A DNA stretch of 64,000 nucleotides from Cupriavidus basilensis (GTDB lineage Bacteria; Pseudomonadota; Gammaproteobacteria; Burkholderiales; Burkholderiaceae), in NCBI RefSeq assembly GCF_000876015.1, contig NZ_BBQM01000019.1, positions 124,001-188,000 on the forward strand. Reading direction: 5' to 3'. The notes below the pieces were generated by a model, which saw only the letters and a list, made by a program, of their open reading frames with translations, was not told where the DNA came from and did no database searches. Below are positions 26,157 through 35,271 of the stretch, in pieces; position 1 is the first letter of the stretch, and every line of letters begins with the position of its first letter. A program made the translations under genes and the position numbers.

Positions 26157-26678
26157 TTACTTCTTCTTCTTGGGAGCCAGCACCATCACCATCTGGCGCC
26201 CTTCCATCTTCGGCATCTGCTCGACCTGGCCGACTTCTTCCAGGTCCGCCTTCAGGCGTTCGAGCACACGCGCGCCGATTTCCTGGTGCGCCATCTCACG
26301 GCCGCGGAAGCGCAGCGTGATCTTGGTCTTGTCGCCGTCTTCCAGGAACCGCTTCAGGTTGCGCAGCTTGACGTTGTAGTCGCCGTCATCCGTACCCGGC
26401 CGGAACTTGACTTCCTTGACCTGGATGATCTTCTGCTTCAGCTTGGCGTCGTGCGCGCGCTTGGCTTCCTCGTACTTGAACTTGCCGTAGTCCATGATAC
26501 GGGCAACCGGCGGCACCGCGGTCGGCGCGATCTCCACCAAGTCCAAGTCCTTATCCTCAGCCAGGCGAAGCGCGTCCATGAACTTGACGATGCCGAGCTG
26601 CTCATTATCAACCCCGACCAGGCGCAATTCGGGTGCGCTGATTTCGCGGTTGATGCGATGACCTTTGTCTGTAGCGAT
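26157..26678 (-). CDS. infC: Translation initiation factor IF-3 (AUC start codon)
   Basis: 173 residues when started at the ATC at 26676-26678, reading (M)ATDKGHRINREISAPELRLV. No in-frame ATG or GTG gives this conserved N terminus. GAGGT lies 9 nt upstream of the ATC, and starting at an internal TTG would lose residues that bind the 30S subunit. The IF3 N domain (VGVDNEQLGIVKFMDALRLA), linker and C domain (MAHQEIGARVLERLKADLEE) are complete, ending APKKKK. IF3 rejects non-AUG starts, so an AUC start provides negative autoregulation, as the AUU start does in E. coli. Confidence 0.93.
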   Translation of the reverse strand: MATDKGHRINREISAPELRLVGVDNEQLGIVKFMDALRLAEDKDLDLVEIAPTAVPPVARIMDYGKFKYEEAKRAHDAKLKQKIIQVKEVKFRPGTDDGDYNVKLRNLKRFLEDGDKTKITLRFRGREMAHQEIGARVLERLKADLEEVGQVEQMPKMEGRQMVMVLAPKKKK

Positions 26679-26723
26679 GTTGCGTTACCTCAAGAAGACA
26701 AAAAACAAGCCGTGCTCATCCCA

Positions 26724-28631
26724 TCAGGCTTTGCTGGCAACGTCCTGTTGCAGACGCTCCACAAACGCGGAAACGGGCATCACACCCAGATCCGCATTGC
26801 CACGGGCACGCACGGCCACTTGATTGGCATCCCGCTCCTTGTCGCCCACTACCAGCAGGTAGGGAATCTTCTGAAGGGAATGCTCGCGGATTTTATACGT
26901 AATTTTCTCGTTACGCAAATCCGCCTTGGCCCTAAATCCTTGTTTTAGCAGTGATTGCACGACGTTTTCGGCATATTCCGCCTGCGAGTCGGCAATATTC
27001 ATCACGATGACCTGTTCCGGCGCCAGCCACGCGGGCAGCGCGCCGGCGTGATTCTCCAGCAGGATGCCCAGGAAACGCTCGAACGAGCCCAGGATGGCCC
27101 GGTGCAGCATCACCGGGCGCTTGCGCGCGTTGTCCTCGGAGACGTATTCGGCGCCCAGGCGCTCCGGCAGCACCAGGTCGAGCTGCAGCGTGCCGCACTG
27201 CCACGAGCGGCCGATCGCGTCCTTGATGTGGTACTCCACCTTCGGGCCGTAGAAAGCGCCCTCGCCCGGCAGTTCCTCCCACTCCACGCCGCAGGCGCGC
27301 AGCGCCAGGCGCAGGCCTTCCTCGGCGTGGTCCCAGACCTCGTCCGAGCCGGCGCGCTGGTCGGGGCGCAGCGACAGCTTGACCGCCACGTCCTTGAAGC
27401 CGAAATCGTCATAGACCGAGAAGGCCAGTTCGTTGAAGGCCTTGGCCTCGGCCACGATCTGCTCTTCCGTGCAGAAGATGTGCGCATCGTCCTGCACAAA
27501 GCCGCGCACGCGCATCAGGCCGTGCAGCGCGCCCGAGGGCTCGTTGCGGTGGCAGGCACCGAACTCGGCCAGGCGCAGCGGCAGGTCGCGGTAGGAGCGC
27601 AGACCGTGGTTGAAGATCTGCACGTGGCCCGGGCAGTTCATCGGCTTGATCGCGTAGTCGCGCTTTTCCGACTCCGTGACGAACATGTTCTCCTTGTAGT
27701 TCTGCCAGTGGCCCGACTTCTCCCACAGCGAACGGTCCATCACCTGCGGCGTGCGCACTTCCTCGTAGCCGGCCTGCGTCAGGCGGCCGCGCATGTACTG
27801 CTCCACGGCCTGCCACACCTGCCAGCCCTTCGGATGCCAGAACACCATGCCGGGCGCCTCTTCCTGCAGGTGGAACAGGTCGAGCAGCTTGCCCAGCTTG
27901 CGGTGGTCGCGCTTCTCGGCTTCCTCGAGCATGTGCAGGTAGGCTTCCTGGTCTTCCTTCCTGGCCCAGGCCGTGCCGTAGATGCGCTGGAGCATCTCGT
28001 TCTTGGCGTCGCCGCGCCAGTAGGCGCCGGCCACCTTCATCAGCTTGAAGACCTTGAGCTTGCCCGTGGACGGCACGTGCGGGCCGCGGCACAGGTCGAC
28101 GAACTTGCCTTCGCGGTACAGGCCGATTTCCTGGTCCTGCGGAATCGACGCGATGATCTCGGCCTTGTACTTCTCGCCCATCGACTCGAACAGCTTCACG
28201 GCCTCGTCGCGGCTCCAGACTTCGCGCGTCACCTGCTCGTCCTTCTTGGCGAGCTCGGCCATCTTCTTCTCGATGGCGACGAGGTCCTCGGGCGTGAAGG
28301 GGCGCTTGTACGAGAAGTCGTAGTAGAAGCCGTTCTCGATCACCGGGCCGATCGTCACCTGCGCGTCCGGGTACAGCTCCTTGACGGCGTAGGCCAGCAA
28401 GTGCGCCGTCGAGTGGCGGATCACGTCGACGCCGTCGGCGTCCTTGTCCGTCACGATGGCCAGGCTCGCGTCCTGCTCGATCCGGTAGCTGGTGTCGACC
28501 ATGCGGCCGTCCACCTTGCCGGCCAGGGCCGCCTTGGCCAGCCCGGCGCCAATGCTCTGCGCCACTTCTGCGACCGTCACCGGGCCGGGAAACTCGCGGC
28601 GGGAACCATCCGGCAGCGTGATTGCGATCAT
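26724..28631 (-). CDS. thrS: Threonyl-tRNA synthetase
   Basis: 635 residues in the standard order: TGS domain (1-60, MIAITLPDGSRREFPGPVTV), editing domain with HSTAHLLAYAVKELYP near 75 and CRGPHVPSTG near 180, class II catalytic core (about 240-530, with MNCPGHVQIFNHGLRSYRDL and PSGALHGLMRVRGFVQDDAH) and the anticodon domain. GAGG lies 7 nt before the ATG at 28631. A longer upstream frame is not conserved. It heads the thrS-infC-rpmI-rplT cluster, with 45 bp to infC. Confidence 0.97.
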   Translation of the reverse strand: MIAITLPDGSRREFPGPVTVAEVAQSIGAGLAKAALAGKVDGRMVDTSYRIEQDASLAIVTDKDADGVDVIRHSTAHLLAYAVKELYPDAQVTIGPVIENGFYYDFSYKRPFTPEDLVAIEKKMAELAKKDEQVTREVWSRDEAVKLFESMGEKYKAEIIASIPQDQEIGLYREGKFVDLCRGPHVPSTGKLKVFKLMKVAGAYWRGDAKNEMLQRIYGTAWARKEDQEAYLHMLEEAEKRDHRKLGKLLDLFHLQEEAPGMVFWHPKGWQVWQAVEQYMRGRLTQAGYEEVRTPQVMDRSLWEKSGHWQNYKENMFVTESEKRDYAIKPMNCPGHVQIFNHGLRSYRDLPLRLAEFGACHRNEPSGALHGLMRVRGFVQDDAHIFCTEEQIVAEAKAFNELAFSVYDDFGFKDVAVKLSLRPDQRAGSDEVWDHAEEGLRLALRACGVEWEELPGEGAFYGPKVEYHIKDAIGRSWQCGTLQLDLVLPERLGAEYVSEDNARKRPVMLHRAILGSFERFLGILLENHAGALPAWLAPEQVIVMNIADSQAEYAENVVQSLLKQGFRAKADLRNEKITYKIREHSLQKIPYLLVVGDKERDANQVAVRARGNADLGVMPVSAFVERLQQDVASKA

Positions 28632-28802
28632 CTTGCACCTCATCAGGAATCCACCCGCCGGCGTCTGCGCGGCGGCAAGCGGATGAAAAGCATCTTGTAG
28701 CACCGGGCAGCCATGCGGGGCATGGGCCAGGCAGCGGGGATTTCGCGCGGTCGCATCGGCCGGCGACCGGCAGCATAGCAGGCGGCTAACGAGCGACAGA
28801 CG

Positions 28803-28831
28803 AAAAAAAACGCAGCCAAGGCTGCGTTTTT
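28803..28831 (-). terminator. Bidirectional terminator between tRNA-Val and thrS
   Basis: CGCAGC/GCTGCG stem (28811-28826) with a CAAG loop, preceded by A8 (28803-28810) and followed by T5 (28827-28831). On the minus strand this ends the tRNA-Val transcript with eight U residues. The 391-bp gap 28632-29022 also contains short TACTGCGA-type repeats (28951-29010) before the tRNA and presumably the thrS promoter, which I could not place. Confidence 0.8.
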
Positions 28832-29022
28832 CTCGATTTCAACTCCGGCCGGACCGGGATCAAGGCGCACCTCGACTACTGTCGCTAATTAGCGGTAGTA
28901 GTTCGCGATGTCTTCATCATGGCGCCTTCCGTTCCTGTGAGCGGGTTGAACCGGTACTGCGAAACTGGATACTGCGAATTGGTACTGCGCTACTGCGAGG
29001 TTACTGCCTGCTGCAATGCTTT

Positions 29023-29099
29023 TGGTAGGCTCGATTGGACTCGAACCAACGACCCCCACCATGTCAAGGTGGTGCTCTAACCAGCTGAGCTACGAGCCT
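29023..29099 (-). tRNA. tRNA-Val (anticodon GAC), copy 1
   Basis: 77 nt with encoded CCA. Acceptor AGGCTCG/CGAGCCT, anticodon stem CCACC/GGTGG with loop TTGACAT (anticodon GAC, reading GUC), T arm GGTTCGAGTCC. It is identical to the copy 183 bp upstream at 29206-29282 and is probably co-transcribed with it. Confidence 0.97.
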
Positions 29100-29205
29100 A
29101 CTGCCACACTACTGCCCTACTTCTTTTTCTGCTGCACCGCCGTGCCGCACCATGTCGTGCTTCACGCCAGCGCACTACCAGAATTGCTTACCACTGCGAA
29201 TTCGT

Positions 29206-29282
29206 TGGTAGGCTCGATTGGACTCGAACCAACGACCCCCACCATGTCAAGGTGGTGCTCTAACCAGCTGAGCTACGAGCCT
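29206..29282 (-). tRNA. tRNA-Val (anticodon GAC), copy 2
   Basis: Identical to 29023-29099. It lies 21 bp after the relA stop on the same strand. The 106-bp spacer between the two tRNAs contains several ACTGC motifs also found downstream of copy 1. Confidence 0.97.
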
Positions 29283-29303
29283 AGCGAAAGCGCGAGTATA
29301 GCA

Positions 29304-31523
29304 TCACTTTCGTTTCGCCTGCAAGACCCCTGCCACGTCCTCGATCAGCCCGAGCGCGCGCTGCAATTGCGTCGCCTCGGACACCTCGGCGGTGAACTGC
29401 ATGCGCGCCACGCCCTTGCTCGACAGCGTCTTCACGCCGGTGACGTTGATCTTCTCGCGCGACAGCACTTCGGAGATGTCGCGCAGCAGGCCCTGCCGGT
29501 CGACCGCCTCGACGTGGATGTCCACCGGGTAGACCGCGTCGCTCTTCTTGCCCCACTCGGTCTGGATCACGCGCTCCGGCGCGCGCGCCGACAACTGGCC
29601 GAAGGTCGGGCAGTTGCGCCGGTGGATCGACACGCCGCGCCCGCGCGTGACGAAGCCGACGATGTCGTCCGGCGGCGCCGGCTTGCAGCACCGGGACATC
29701 TGCGTCATCAGCGAGTCCACGCCCACCACCAGCACGCCGCTCTTGGCGCCGCGCGCCACGCTGGTGGCGCGGCTCTTCTTGGTGACGGCCTCTTCCTCGC
29801 TGACCGGCGCGGCGGCCTCGCCCTCCGGGTGGCGCAGCGCCTGCTCCACGTGGCGCAGGCTGAACTCTTCCTTGCCCACCGCCGAGAACAGCTCGTCCGG
29901 CGTCTTGAAGCCGAGCCGCGCGGCGAGGTCATCCAGGCTGACCGCGGTCTTGCCCTCGCGCTGCAGCGTCTTGTCGATCAGCGCGCGGCCCTGCGCGATG
30001 GTTTCCTGCGAGTCGAGCGCGTTGAACCAGGCCCGCACCTTGGCGCGCGCGCGCGGCGCGGCGAGGTAGCCCAGCTCGGTGTTGAGCCAGTCGCGCGACG
30101 GGCCGCCCTGCTTGACGGCGATGATCTCCACCGTCTGCCCGTTCTTGAGCGGCGTGTTCAGCGGCACCATCGTGCCGTCCACGCGCGCGCCGCGGCAGCG
30201 GTGGCCCAGGTCGGTGTGCAGGTAGTAGGCGAAGTCGACCGGCGTGGCGCCCTGCGGCAGCGCCACCACGCGCGCCTGCGGCGTGAGCACGTAGATGTGG
30301 TCGTCGATGGCGGCGTGCTTGAGCTGCTCCCACGACTCGTCGTGCGCCACCGAATGGTCGGCGTCGTCCTTCCACGCCAGCAGCTGGCGCAGCCACGCGA
30401 TCTTCTCGTCGTAGCGCTCGCTGGCCGAGAACTGGCCGCTGTAGCCCTTGCTGCCGGCTTCCTTGTAGCGCCAGTGCGCGGCCACGCCGTACTCGGCGAA
30501 GTGATGCATTTCCTGGGTGCGGATCTGCACCTCGAAGGCACGCCCGTCGTCGCCGATCACCACCGTGTGCAGCGACTTGTAGCCGTTGGCCTTGGGCCGC
30601 GAGATGTAGTCGTCGAACTCGCGCGGGATCGGCTGCCAGATATGGTGCACGATGCCCAGCACCGTGTAGCAGTCCTTGATGTCGTCCACGATCACGCGGA
30701 ACGCGCGCACGTCGTAGAGGTCGGCAAAGTCCAGCTCCTTGCCGCGCATCTTCTTCCAGATGCTGTAGATATGCTTGGGCCGGCCCGTCACCTCGGCGCG
30801 GATGCCGGCGGTCTCGAGCTCGGACTGCAGCCGCGCGATGGCGCTGGCGATGTAGCCTTCGCGCTCGATGCGCTTCTCGTCGAGCAGCCTGGCGATGCGC
30901 TTGTAGGTATCGGGCTGCTCGAAGCGGAACGCCAGGTCCTCCAGCTCCCACTTCATCTGCCAGATGCCGAGCCGGTTGGCCAGCGGCGCGTAGATGTCCA
31001 GCGTCTCGCGCGCCACGCCGGGCAGCGGCTGCGCCTTGACCTGCGCCAGCCAGCGCAGCGTCTGCAGGCGCGAGGCCAGCCGCACCAGCACCACGCGGAT
31101 GTCCTGCGCGAACGCCAGCAGCATCTTGCGCAGCGCCTCCACCTGCTCCTGGCGCGCGGCGATCTCGTCCTTGGTGGTTTCCGGCGCGCCGCTGTGGCCG
31201 ACCGCGATCGCGCCGATGCGCAGCAGCTGCCGCACGCCCCTGACCAGCCGGGCGACCTCCTCGCCGAAACGCGGCTCGATATCTTCCTCGCAGCCCGGCA
31301 CGAACGCCGCCACCGCGAACAGGCAGGCCGCCGCGCGCGCGGCATCGTCGACGCGCAGGCCGTCGAGAATGCGCAGCATGCCCTCGGCATGCGTGAGCAC
31401 CGGCTCGCCGGTAGGCAGCTGCGCGGCGCCGCCGCGCTCGCGCACGTAGGCCAGCGCGCGCTCCACCAGCCCGGCGTCGGGCGTGCCGGCAACCTGCCCG
31501 GCCAGGTCAGTCGACGTCACCAT
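29304..31523 (-). CDS. relA: (p)ppGpp synthetase, monofunctional RelA type
   Basis: 739 residues. The N-terminal hydrolase region lacks the catalytic His-Asp pair (LFAVAAFVPGCEEDIEPRFG where active enzymes have HD), so hydrolysis is lost. The synthetase domain carries EFDD at 302-305 before YISRPKANGYKSLHTVV. The acidic EXDD form marks RelA, in contrast to the basic RXKD of SpoT/Rel. TGS (about 405-470), helical and C-terminal ACT domains follow, for ribosome sensing of uncharged tRNA. It is the third gene after a hydrolase and ridA, followed by two tRNA-Val genes. Start: ATG at 31523, 15 bp past the ridA stop. Confidence 0.95.
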   Translation of the reverse strand: MVTSTDLAGQVAGTPDAGLVERALAYVRERGGAAQLPTGEPVLTHAEGMLRILDGLRVDDAARAAACLFAVAAFVPGCEEDIEPRFGEEVARLVRGVRQLLRIGAIAVGHSGAPETTKDEIAARQEQVEALRKMLLAFAQDIRVVLVRLASRLQTLRWLAQVKAQPLPGVARETLDIYAPLANRLGIWQMKWELEDLAFRFEQPDTYKRIARLLDEKRIEREGYIASAIARLQSELETAGIRAEVTGRPKHIYSIWKKMRGKELDFADLYDVRAFRVIVDDIKDCYTVLGIVHHIWQPIPREFDDYISRPKANGYKSLHTVVIGDDGRAFEVQIRTQEMHHFAEYGVAAHWRYKEAGSKGYSGQFSASERYDEKIAWLRQLLAWKDDADHSVAHDESWEQLKHAAIDDHIYVLTPQARVVALPQGATPVDFAYYLHTDLGHRCRGARVDGTMVPLNTPLKNGQTVEIIAVKQGGPSRDWLNTELGYLAAPRARAKVRAWFNALDSQETIAQGRALIDKTLQREGKTAVSLDDLAARLGFKTPDELFSAVGKEEFSLRHVEQALRHPEGEAAAPVSEEEAVTKKSRATSVARGAKSGVLVVGVDSLMTQMSRCCKPAPPDDIVGFVTRGRGVSIHRRNCPTFGQLSARAPERVIQTEWGKKSDAVYPVDIHVEAVDRQGLLRDISEVLSREKINVTGVKTLSSKGVARMQFTAEVSEATQLQRALGLIEDVAGVLQAKRK

Positions 31524-31538
31524 CTCGCTGCACCCGCC

Positions 31539-31901
31539 TCACTTGAGCGCGGCGGTCACCACCACTTCGATGCGGTACCCGGGATTGGCCAGGCGCGCCT
31601 CCACGGTGGCGCGCGGCGGCGTGGCGCCGGGCACCACCCAGGCGTCCCACACCTCGTTCATGATGCCGATCTCGTCCACGTTGGTGAGGAAGATCTGGCA
31701 CGACAGGATGCGGCTCTTGTCGCTGCCGGCTTCCGCCAGCAGGCGCTCGACGTGGCCCAGCACCTCGCCGGTCTGGCCGCGCAGGTCGGCGGCGGGATCG
31801 GTTTCCGCCACCTGGCCGGCGAGGTAGACCACGCCGTTGTAGATCGCGTATTCGGACAGGCGCTTGCCCACGTGGGCGCGCTTCAGTTCACTGGTGCTCA
31901 T
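31539..31901 (-). CDS. RidA/YjgF-family enamine/imine deaminase
   Basis: 120 residues, MSTSELKRAHVGKRLSEYAI onward. The deaminase hallmarks are present: Arg97 in PPRATVEAR and Glu112 in YRIEVVVTA, with the trimer-interface SCQIFLTNVDEIGIMNEVWD. The family hydrolyses reactive enamines/imines from PLP enzymes to keto acids and ammonia. It lies between an alpha/beta hydrolase (62 bp) and relA (15 bp) on one strand. The RidA2-like N terminus makes this a paralogue type rather than certain housekeeping RidA. Confidence 0.9.
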   Translation of the reverse strand: MSTSELKRAHVGKRLSEYAIYNGVVYLAGQVAETDPAADLRGQTGEVLGHVERLLAEAGSDKSRILSCQIFLTNVDEIGIMNEVWDAWVVPGATPPRATVEARLANPGYRIEVVVTAALK

Positions 31902-31963
31902 GGCAAAAAACTCTGTTGCTCCGGTTCGCCCGGTTGGTCTGTTGGAAAAACTGCCGCCGCGCG

Positions 31964-32848
31964 TCAGGCCGCGCCCAGGAAAAACTGGCGGGCGATGGCG
32001 ATCTGCGCCGGGTCGATGAAGGTCGGCGCATGCCCCACGTCCTGCACTTCCACCGCGCTGACATTGCGCCCGCGCGACACCATCTCGGCCACGGTCTCGC
32101 GCGTGAGCAGGTCGGACTGGGCGCCGCGCACCACCAGCGTGGGCGCCTGGATGGCTTCGAACATGTGCCACAGCGCGGCCTCGCCGGCGCTTATCTGCTC
32201 GGGCGTGGTCTCGCGGAACGGCAGCGCCATCGCCGGATCGTAATGCAAGCCCCATTCCAGGCCCTCGGCGCCCTGCATCGGCTTGAGGATGGCGCCGTTG
32301 AGCTCGCGCCACTGCTCGGGCGTGTGGCGGCCGAACGAGGCGCTGATGGTCTGCAGGTAGGCCAGGCCTTCCTCGAAGGTCTTGAAGCGCACCGGCAGGC
32401 CGAGGTAGGCGCCGATGCGCTCCACCGCCGAGGCGGCCAGGCGCGGGCCCACGTCGTTGAGCAGCAGCTTGCGCACCGGCGCCTTGGGCAGGCCGGCCAG
32501 GCCCATGCCGATCAGGCCGCCCATCGAGGTGCCGAACCAGTCGACCTGCTCGACGTTGAGCCGCGCGATCAGCGTGACCATGTCGGACACGTACTGCGGC
32601 ACGACGTAGCGGCGCGGGTCGGCCAGCCAGTCCGAGCGGCCGCGCCCGACCACGTCGGGGCAGACCACGCGGTACTCGCCGCACAGCGCGGCCGCCACGG
32701 TATCGAAATCGCGGCCGGTGCGCGTCAGGCCATGCACGCACATCAGGACACGGGGATTGGCGGGGTCGCCCCACTCGTGATACGCCATGCGGTGGAGCCC
32801 CGCCGGGCTGATGCACTGGACGAAGCCGAGGCGCGGACTGACTGACAT
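31964..32848 (-). CDS. Alpha/beta-fold hydrolase
   Basis: 294 residues with an HG oxyanion motif (VLMCVHGLTRTG), nucleophile Ser108 in GTSMGG, a late acid in GAQSDLLT and catalytic His273 in DVGHAPTF. Cytoplasmic, no signal. The residues after the nucleophile suit an esterase or C-C hydrolase acting on small acyl substrates. The partner genes ridA and relA give no clear substrate. First gene of the likely hydrolase-ridA-relA operon. The ATG at 32848 opens MSVSPRLGFVQCISPAGLHR. Confidence 0.85.
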   Translation of the reverse strand: MSVSPRLGFVQCISPAGLHRMAYHEWGDPANPRVLMCVHGLTRTGRDFDTVAAALCGEYRVVCPDVVGRGRSDWLADPRRYVVPQYVSDMVTLIARLNVEQVDWFGTSMGGLIGMGLAGLPKAPVRKLLLNDVGPRLAASAVERIGAYLGLPVRFKTFEEGLAYLQTISASFGRHTPEQWRELNGAILKPMQGAEGLEWGLHYDPAMALPFRETTPEQISAGEAALWHMFEAIQAPTLVVRGAQSDLLTRETVAEMVSRGRNVSAVEVQDVGHAPTFIDPAQIAIARQFFLGAA

Positions 32849-33098
32849 CTGAACTCCCTGGCAAAGCGTTATCGAAGCGGCGCCGCCGGCTGGGCGGCAC
32901 GCGGCTGGGCAAAGCTGGATTGTACGCCGCAGCAGTTACAATGCCACAGCATCCGGCTGCCACCGCCACACGCGCGCCATATGCGCGCCATATGCGCGCC
33001 GCGCACCCGCCACGCACGCGCCGCCAGGCGCGCAATCGCACAAGCCCGCGCGGGCACAGGCGGCCGCGCCACGAAGACCCGAACGCAAGGAACCGGTC

Positions 33099-33566
33099 AT
33101 GCAAAGACGCATCTTCATCCAGACCCTGGCGGCCGGCGCCGCCGCCGCGCTCGCGCTCGGGCGCGCCCAGGCCGCGCCGGCGGCGGCCATCGAAGTCTTC
33201 AAGACGCTGACCTGCGGCTGCTGCGAAGGCTGGGTCGAGCACCTGCGCGCCAACGGCTTCGCCGTGACGGTGCGCAATGTGGACGATACGGGGCCGTACC
33301 GGGCGCGCGCCGGCATTCCGGAGCGCTTCGGCTCCTGCCACACCGGCATGATCGCGGGCTACGGCATCGAGGGACACGTGCCGGCCGCCGACATCAGGCG
33401 GCTGCTGGCCGCCAGGCCCGCCGCCGCGGGGCTGGCGGTGCCGGGCATGACGGTCGGCTCGCCGGGCATGGAGCAGGGTTCGCGCAAGGACCCGTTCGAC
33501 GTCTTCCTGATCCGCCGGGACGGCGCGGCCTCGGTCTTCGCCAGCTACAACAAGCGCGGCGCATGA
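33099..33566 (+). CDS. DUF411 periplasmic metal-binding protein
   Basis: 155 residues with an RR-led signal (MQRRIFIQTLAAGAAAALAL), consistent with Tat or Sec export. The mature domain opens IEVFKTLTCGCCEGWVEHLR, the CxCC motif of DUF411 proteins, and has GSCHTGMIAGYGIEGHVPAA, whose Cys-His are likely further metal ligands. Relatives are often linked to copper resistance loci. No other copper gene lies here. The upstream gap 32849-33098 contains repeated CATATGCGCGC segments and no ORF. Confidence 0.85.
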   Translation: MQRRIFIQTLAAGAAAALALGRAQAAPAAAIEVFKTLTCGCCEGWVEHLRANGFAVTVRNVDDTGPYRARAGIPERFGSCHTGMIAGYGIEGHVPAADIRRLLAARPAAAGLAVPGMTVGSPGMEQGSRKDPFDVFLIRRDGAASVFASYNKRGA

Positions 33567-33571
33567 AGCGG

Positions 33572-33594
33572 AAATGGCCGCGATGCGGCCATTT
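33572..33594. terminator. Perfect 10-bp hairpin between DUF411 gene and scoB
   Basis: AAATGGCCGC (33572-33581) pairs with GCGGCCATTT (33585-33594) across GAT, starting 6 bp after the stop codon at 33566. The AT-rich outer pairs suit termination in either direction, though no U run follows. Further on, CAGGCGGT is repeated three times in tandem (33707-33730), ending at the scoB stop. Confidence 0.5.
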
Positions 33595-33729
33595 GGGGTA
33601 GCGGGCGATCCTGGAACGGCGACGGCTGCCGATCTCCCCCGGCCCTCTCCCGCGTGGAAGAGGAAAGGCGACCGGCGGCATTGCCGCCGCCCGCAGTCCG
33701 GGCGTTCAGGCGGTCAGGCGGTCAGGCGG

Positions 33730-34368
<639 letters not shown>

Positions 34369-34379
34369 GATGTCGCTCC

Positions 34380-35093
34380 TTAGCTGGCCTGATTTTCTGA
34401 AACCCGCACGGTGCGCTGCTCGATGCGTTTCTCGGGGGTGGCGTTCACCACGATGCGCTGCACGAAGATGCCCGGCGTATGGATCTCGTCCGGGTCCAGC
34501 GTGCCGGTATCGACCAGGTGCTCGACCTCCACCACCGTGATCTTGCCCGCCATCGCGCACACCGGGTTGAAGTTGCGCGCGGTGCGGCGGAACACCAGGT
34601 TGCCCGCGCGGTCGGCCTTGTAGGCCTTGACCAGCGCCACGTCGGCGGTCAGCGCGCGTTCCATCACGTACTGGTGGCCGTCGAACTCGCGGATTTCCTT
34701 GCCCTCGGCGACGATGGTGCCCACGCCGGTCTTGGTGAAGAAAGCCGGGATGCCCGAGCCGCCGGCGCGCAGCTTCTCGGCCAGCGTGCCCTGCGGCGTG
34801 AATTCCAGCTCCAGCTCGCCGGCCAGGTACTGGCGCTCGAACTCCTTGTTCTCGCCCACGTAGGACGAGATCATCTTGCTGATCTGGCGCGTGGCCAGCA
34901 GCAGGCCGAGGCCGAAGCCGTCGACGCCGGCATTGTTGGAGATGCAGGTAAGCTGCTTGGCGCCGCTGTCGCGCAGCGCCGCGATCAGTGCCTCGGGAAT
35001 GCCGCACAGACCGAATCCGCCGACCGCGATCGTCTGGCCGTCGCGGACGACGCCCGCGAGCGCCTCCGCGGCGCTGGCGTAGACCTTGTTCAT
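34380..35093 (-). CDS. scoA: 3-oxoacid CoA-transferase subunit A
   Basis: 237 residues opening MNKVYASAAEALAGVVRDGQ. The CoA-binding loop GGFGLCGIPEALI and SNNAGVDGFGLGLLL are intact. AAGGAG lies 7 nt before the ATG at 35093, which decides the start against a longer frame. First gene of the scoAB operon, which diverges from a PAS-LuxR regulator. The 178-bp shared upstream region holds a symmetric promoter-operator. Ketone-body or poly-hydroxybutyrate turnover is the likely use, inferred from family. Confidence 0.94.
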   Translation of the reverse strand: MNKVYASAAEALAGVVRDGQTIAVGGFGLCGIPEALIAALRDSGAKQLTCISNNAGVDGFGLGLLLATRQISKMISSYVGENKEFERQYLAGELELEFTPQGTLAEKLRAGGSGIPAFFTKTGVGTIVAEGKEIREFDGHQYVMERALTADVALVKAYKADRAGNLVFRRTARNFNPVCAMAGKITVVEVEHLVDTGTLDPDEIHTPGIFVQRIVVNATPEKRIEQRTVRVSENQAS

Positions 35094-35170
35094 CTTTATC
35101 TCCTTGCCTCGGTGATTTTCCTGTCGCTGTACGCGCCGTGCGGTGTGCCGCCGGCGAGCCACGCAGTGAA

Positions 35171-35186
35171 ATTGTAACGGTACAAT
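35171..35186. promoter_or_regulatory. Symmetric divergent promoter/operator, scoA | luxR
   Basis: ATTGTA-ACGG-TACAAT is a perfect inverted repeat whose arms read as the -10 hexamer TACAAT on both strands, 77 bp from scoA and 85 bp from the regulator start. A second dyad, GCATAC (35222-35227) and GTATGC (35237-35242) with 9 bp between, lies nearer the regulator. Neither -10 has a good -35 box, as expected of activator-dependent promoters. Regulator binding is inferred. Confidence 0.5.
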
Positions 35187-35271
35187 CGGGCGGACATCGC
35201 CCCGCTGCCGAACGTCCGACAGCATACGCATGTGCGGTATGCCGCGCCAATACGTAAAACTACATAAGCCA

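Noticed and set aside
29016..29100. Plus-strand frames starting MLLVGSIGLEPTTPT over the tRNA-Val genes
   Set aside because: This peptide is the familiar mistranslation of tRNA antisense sequence.
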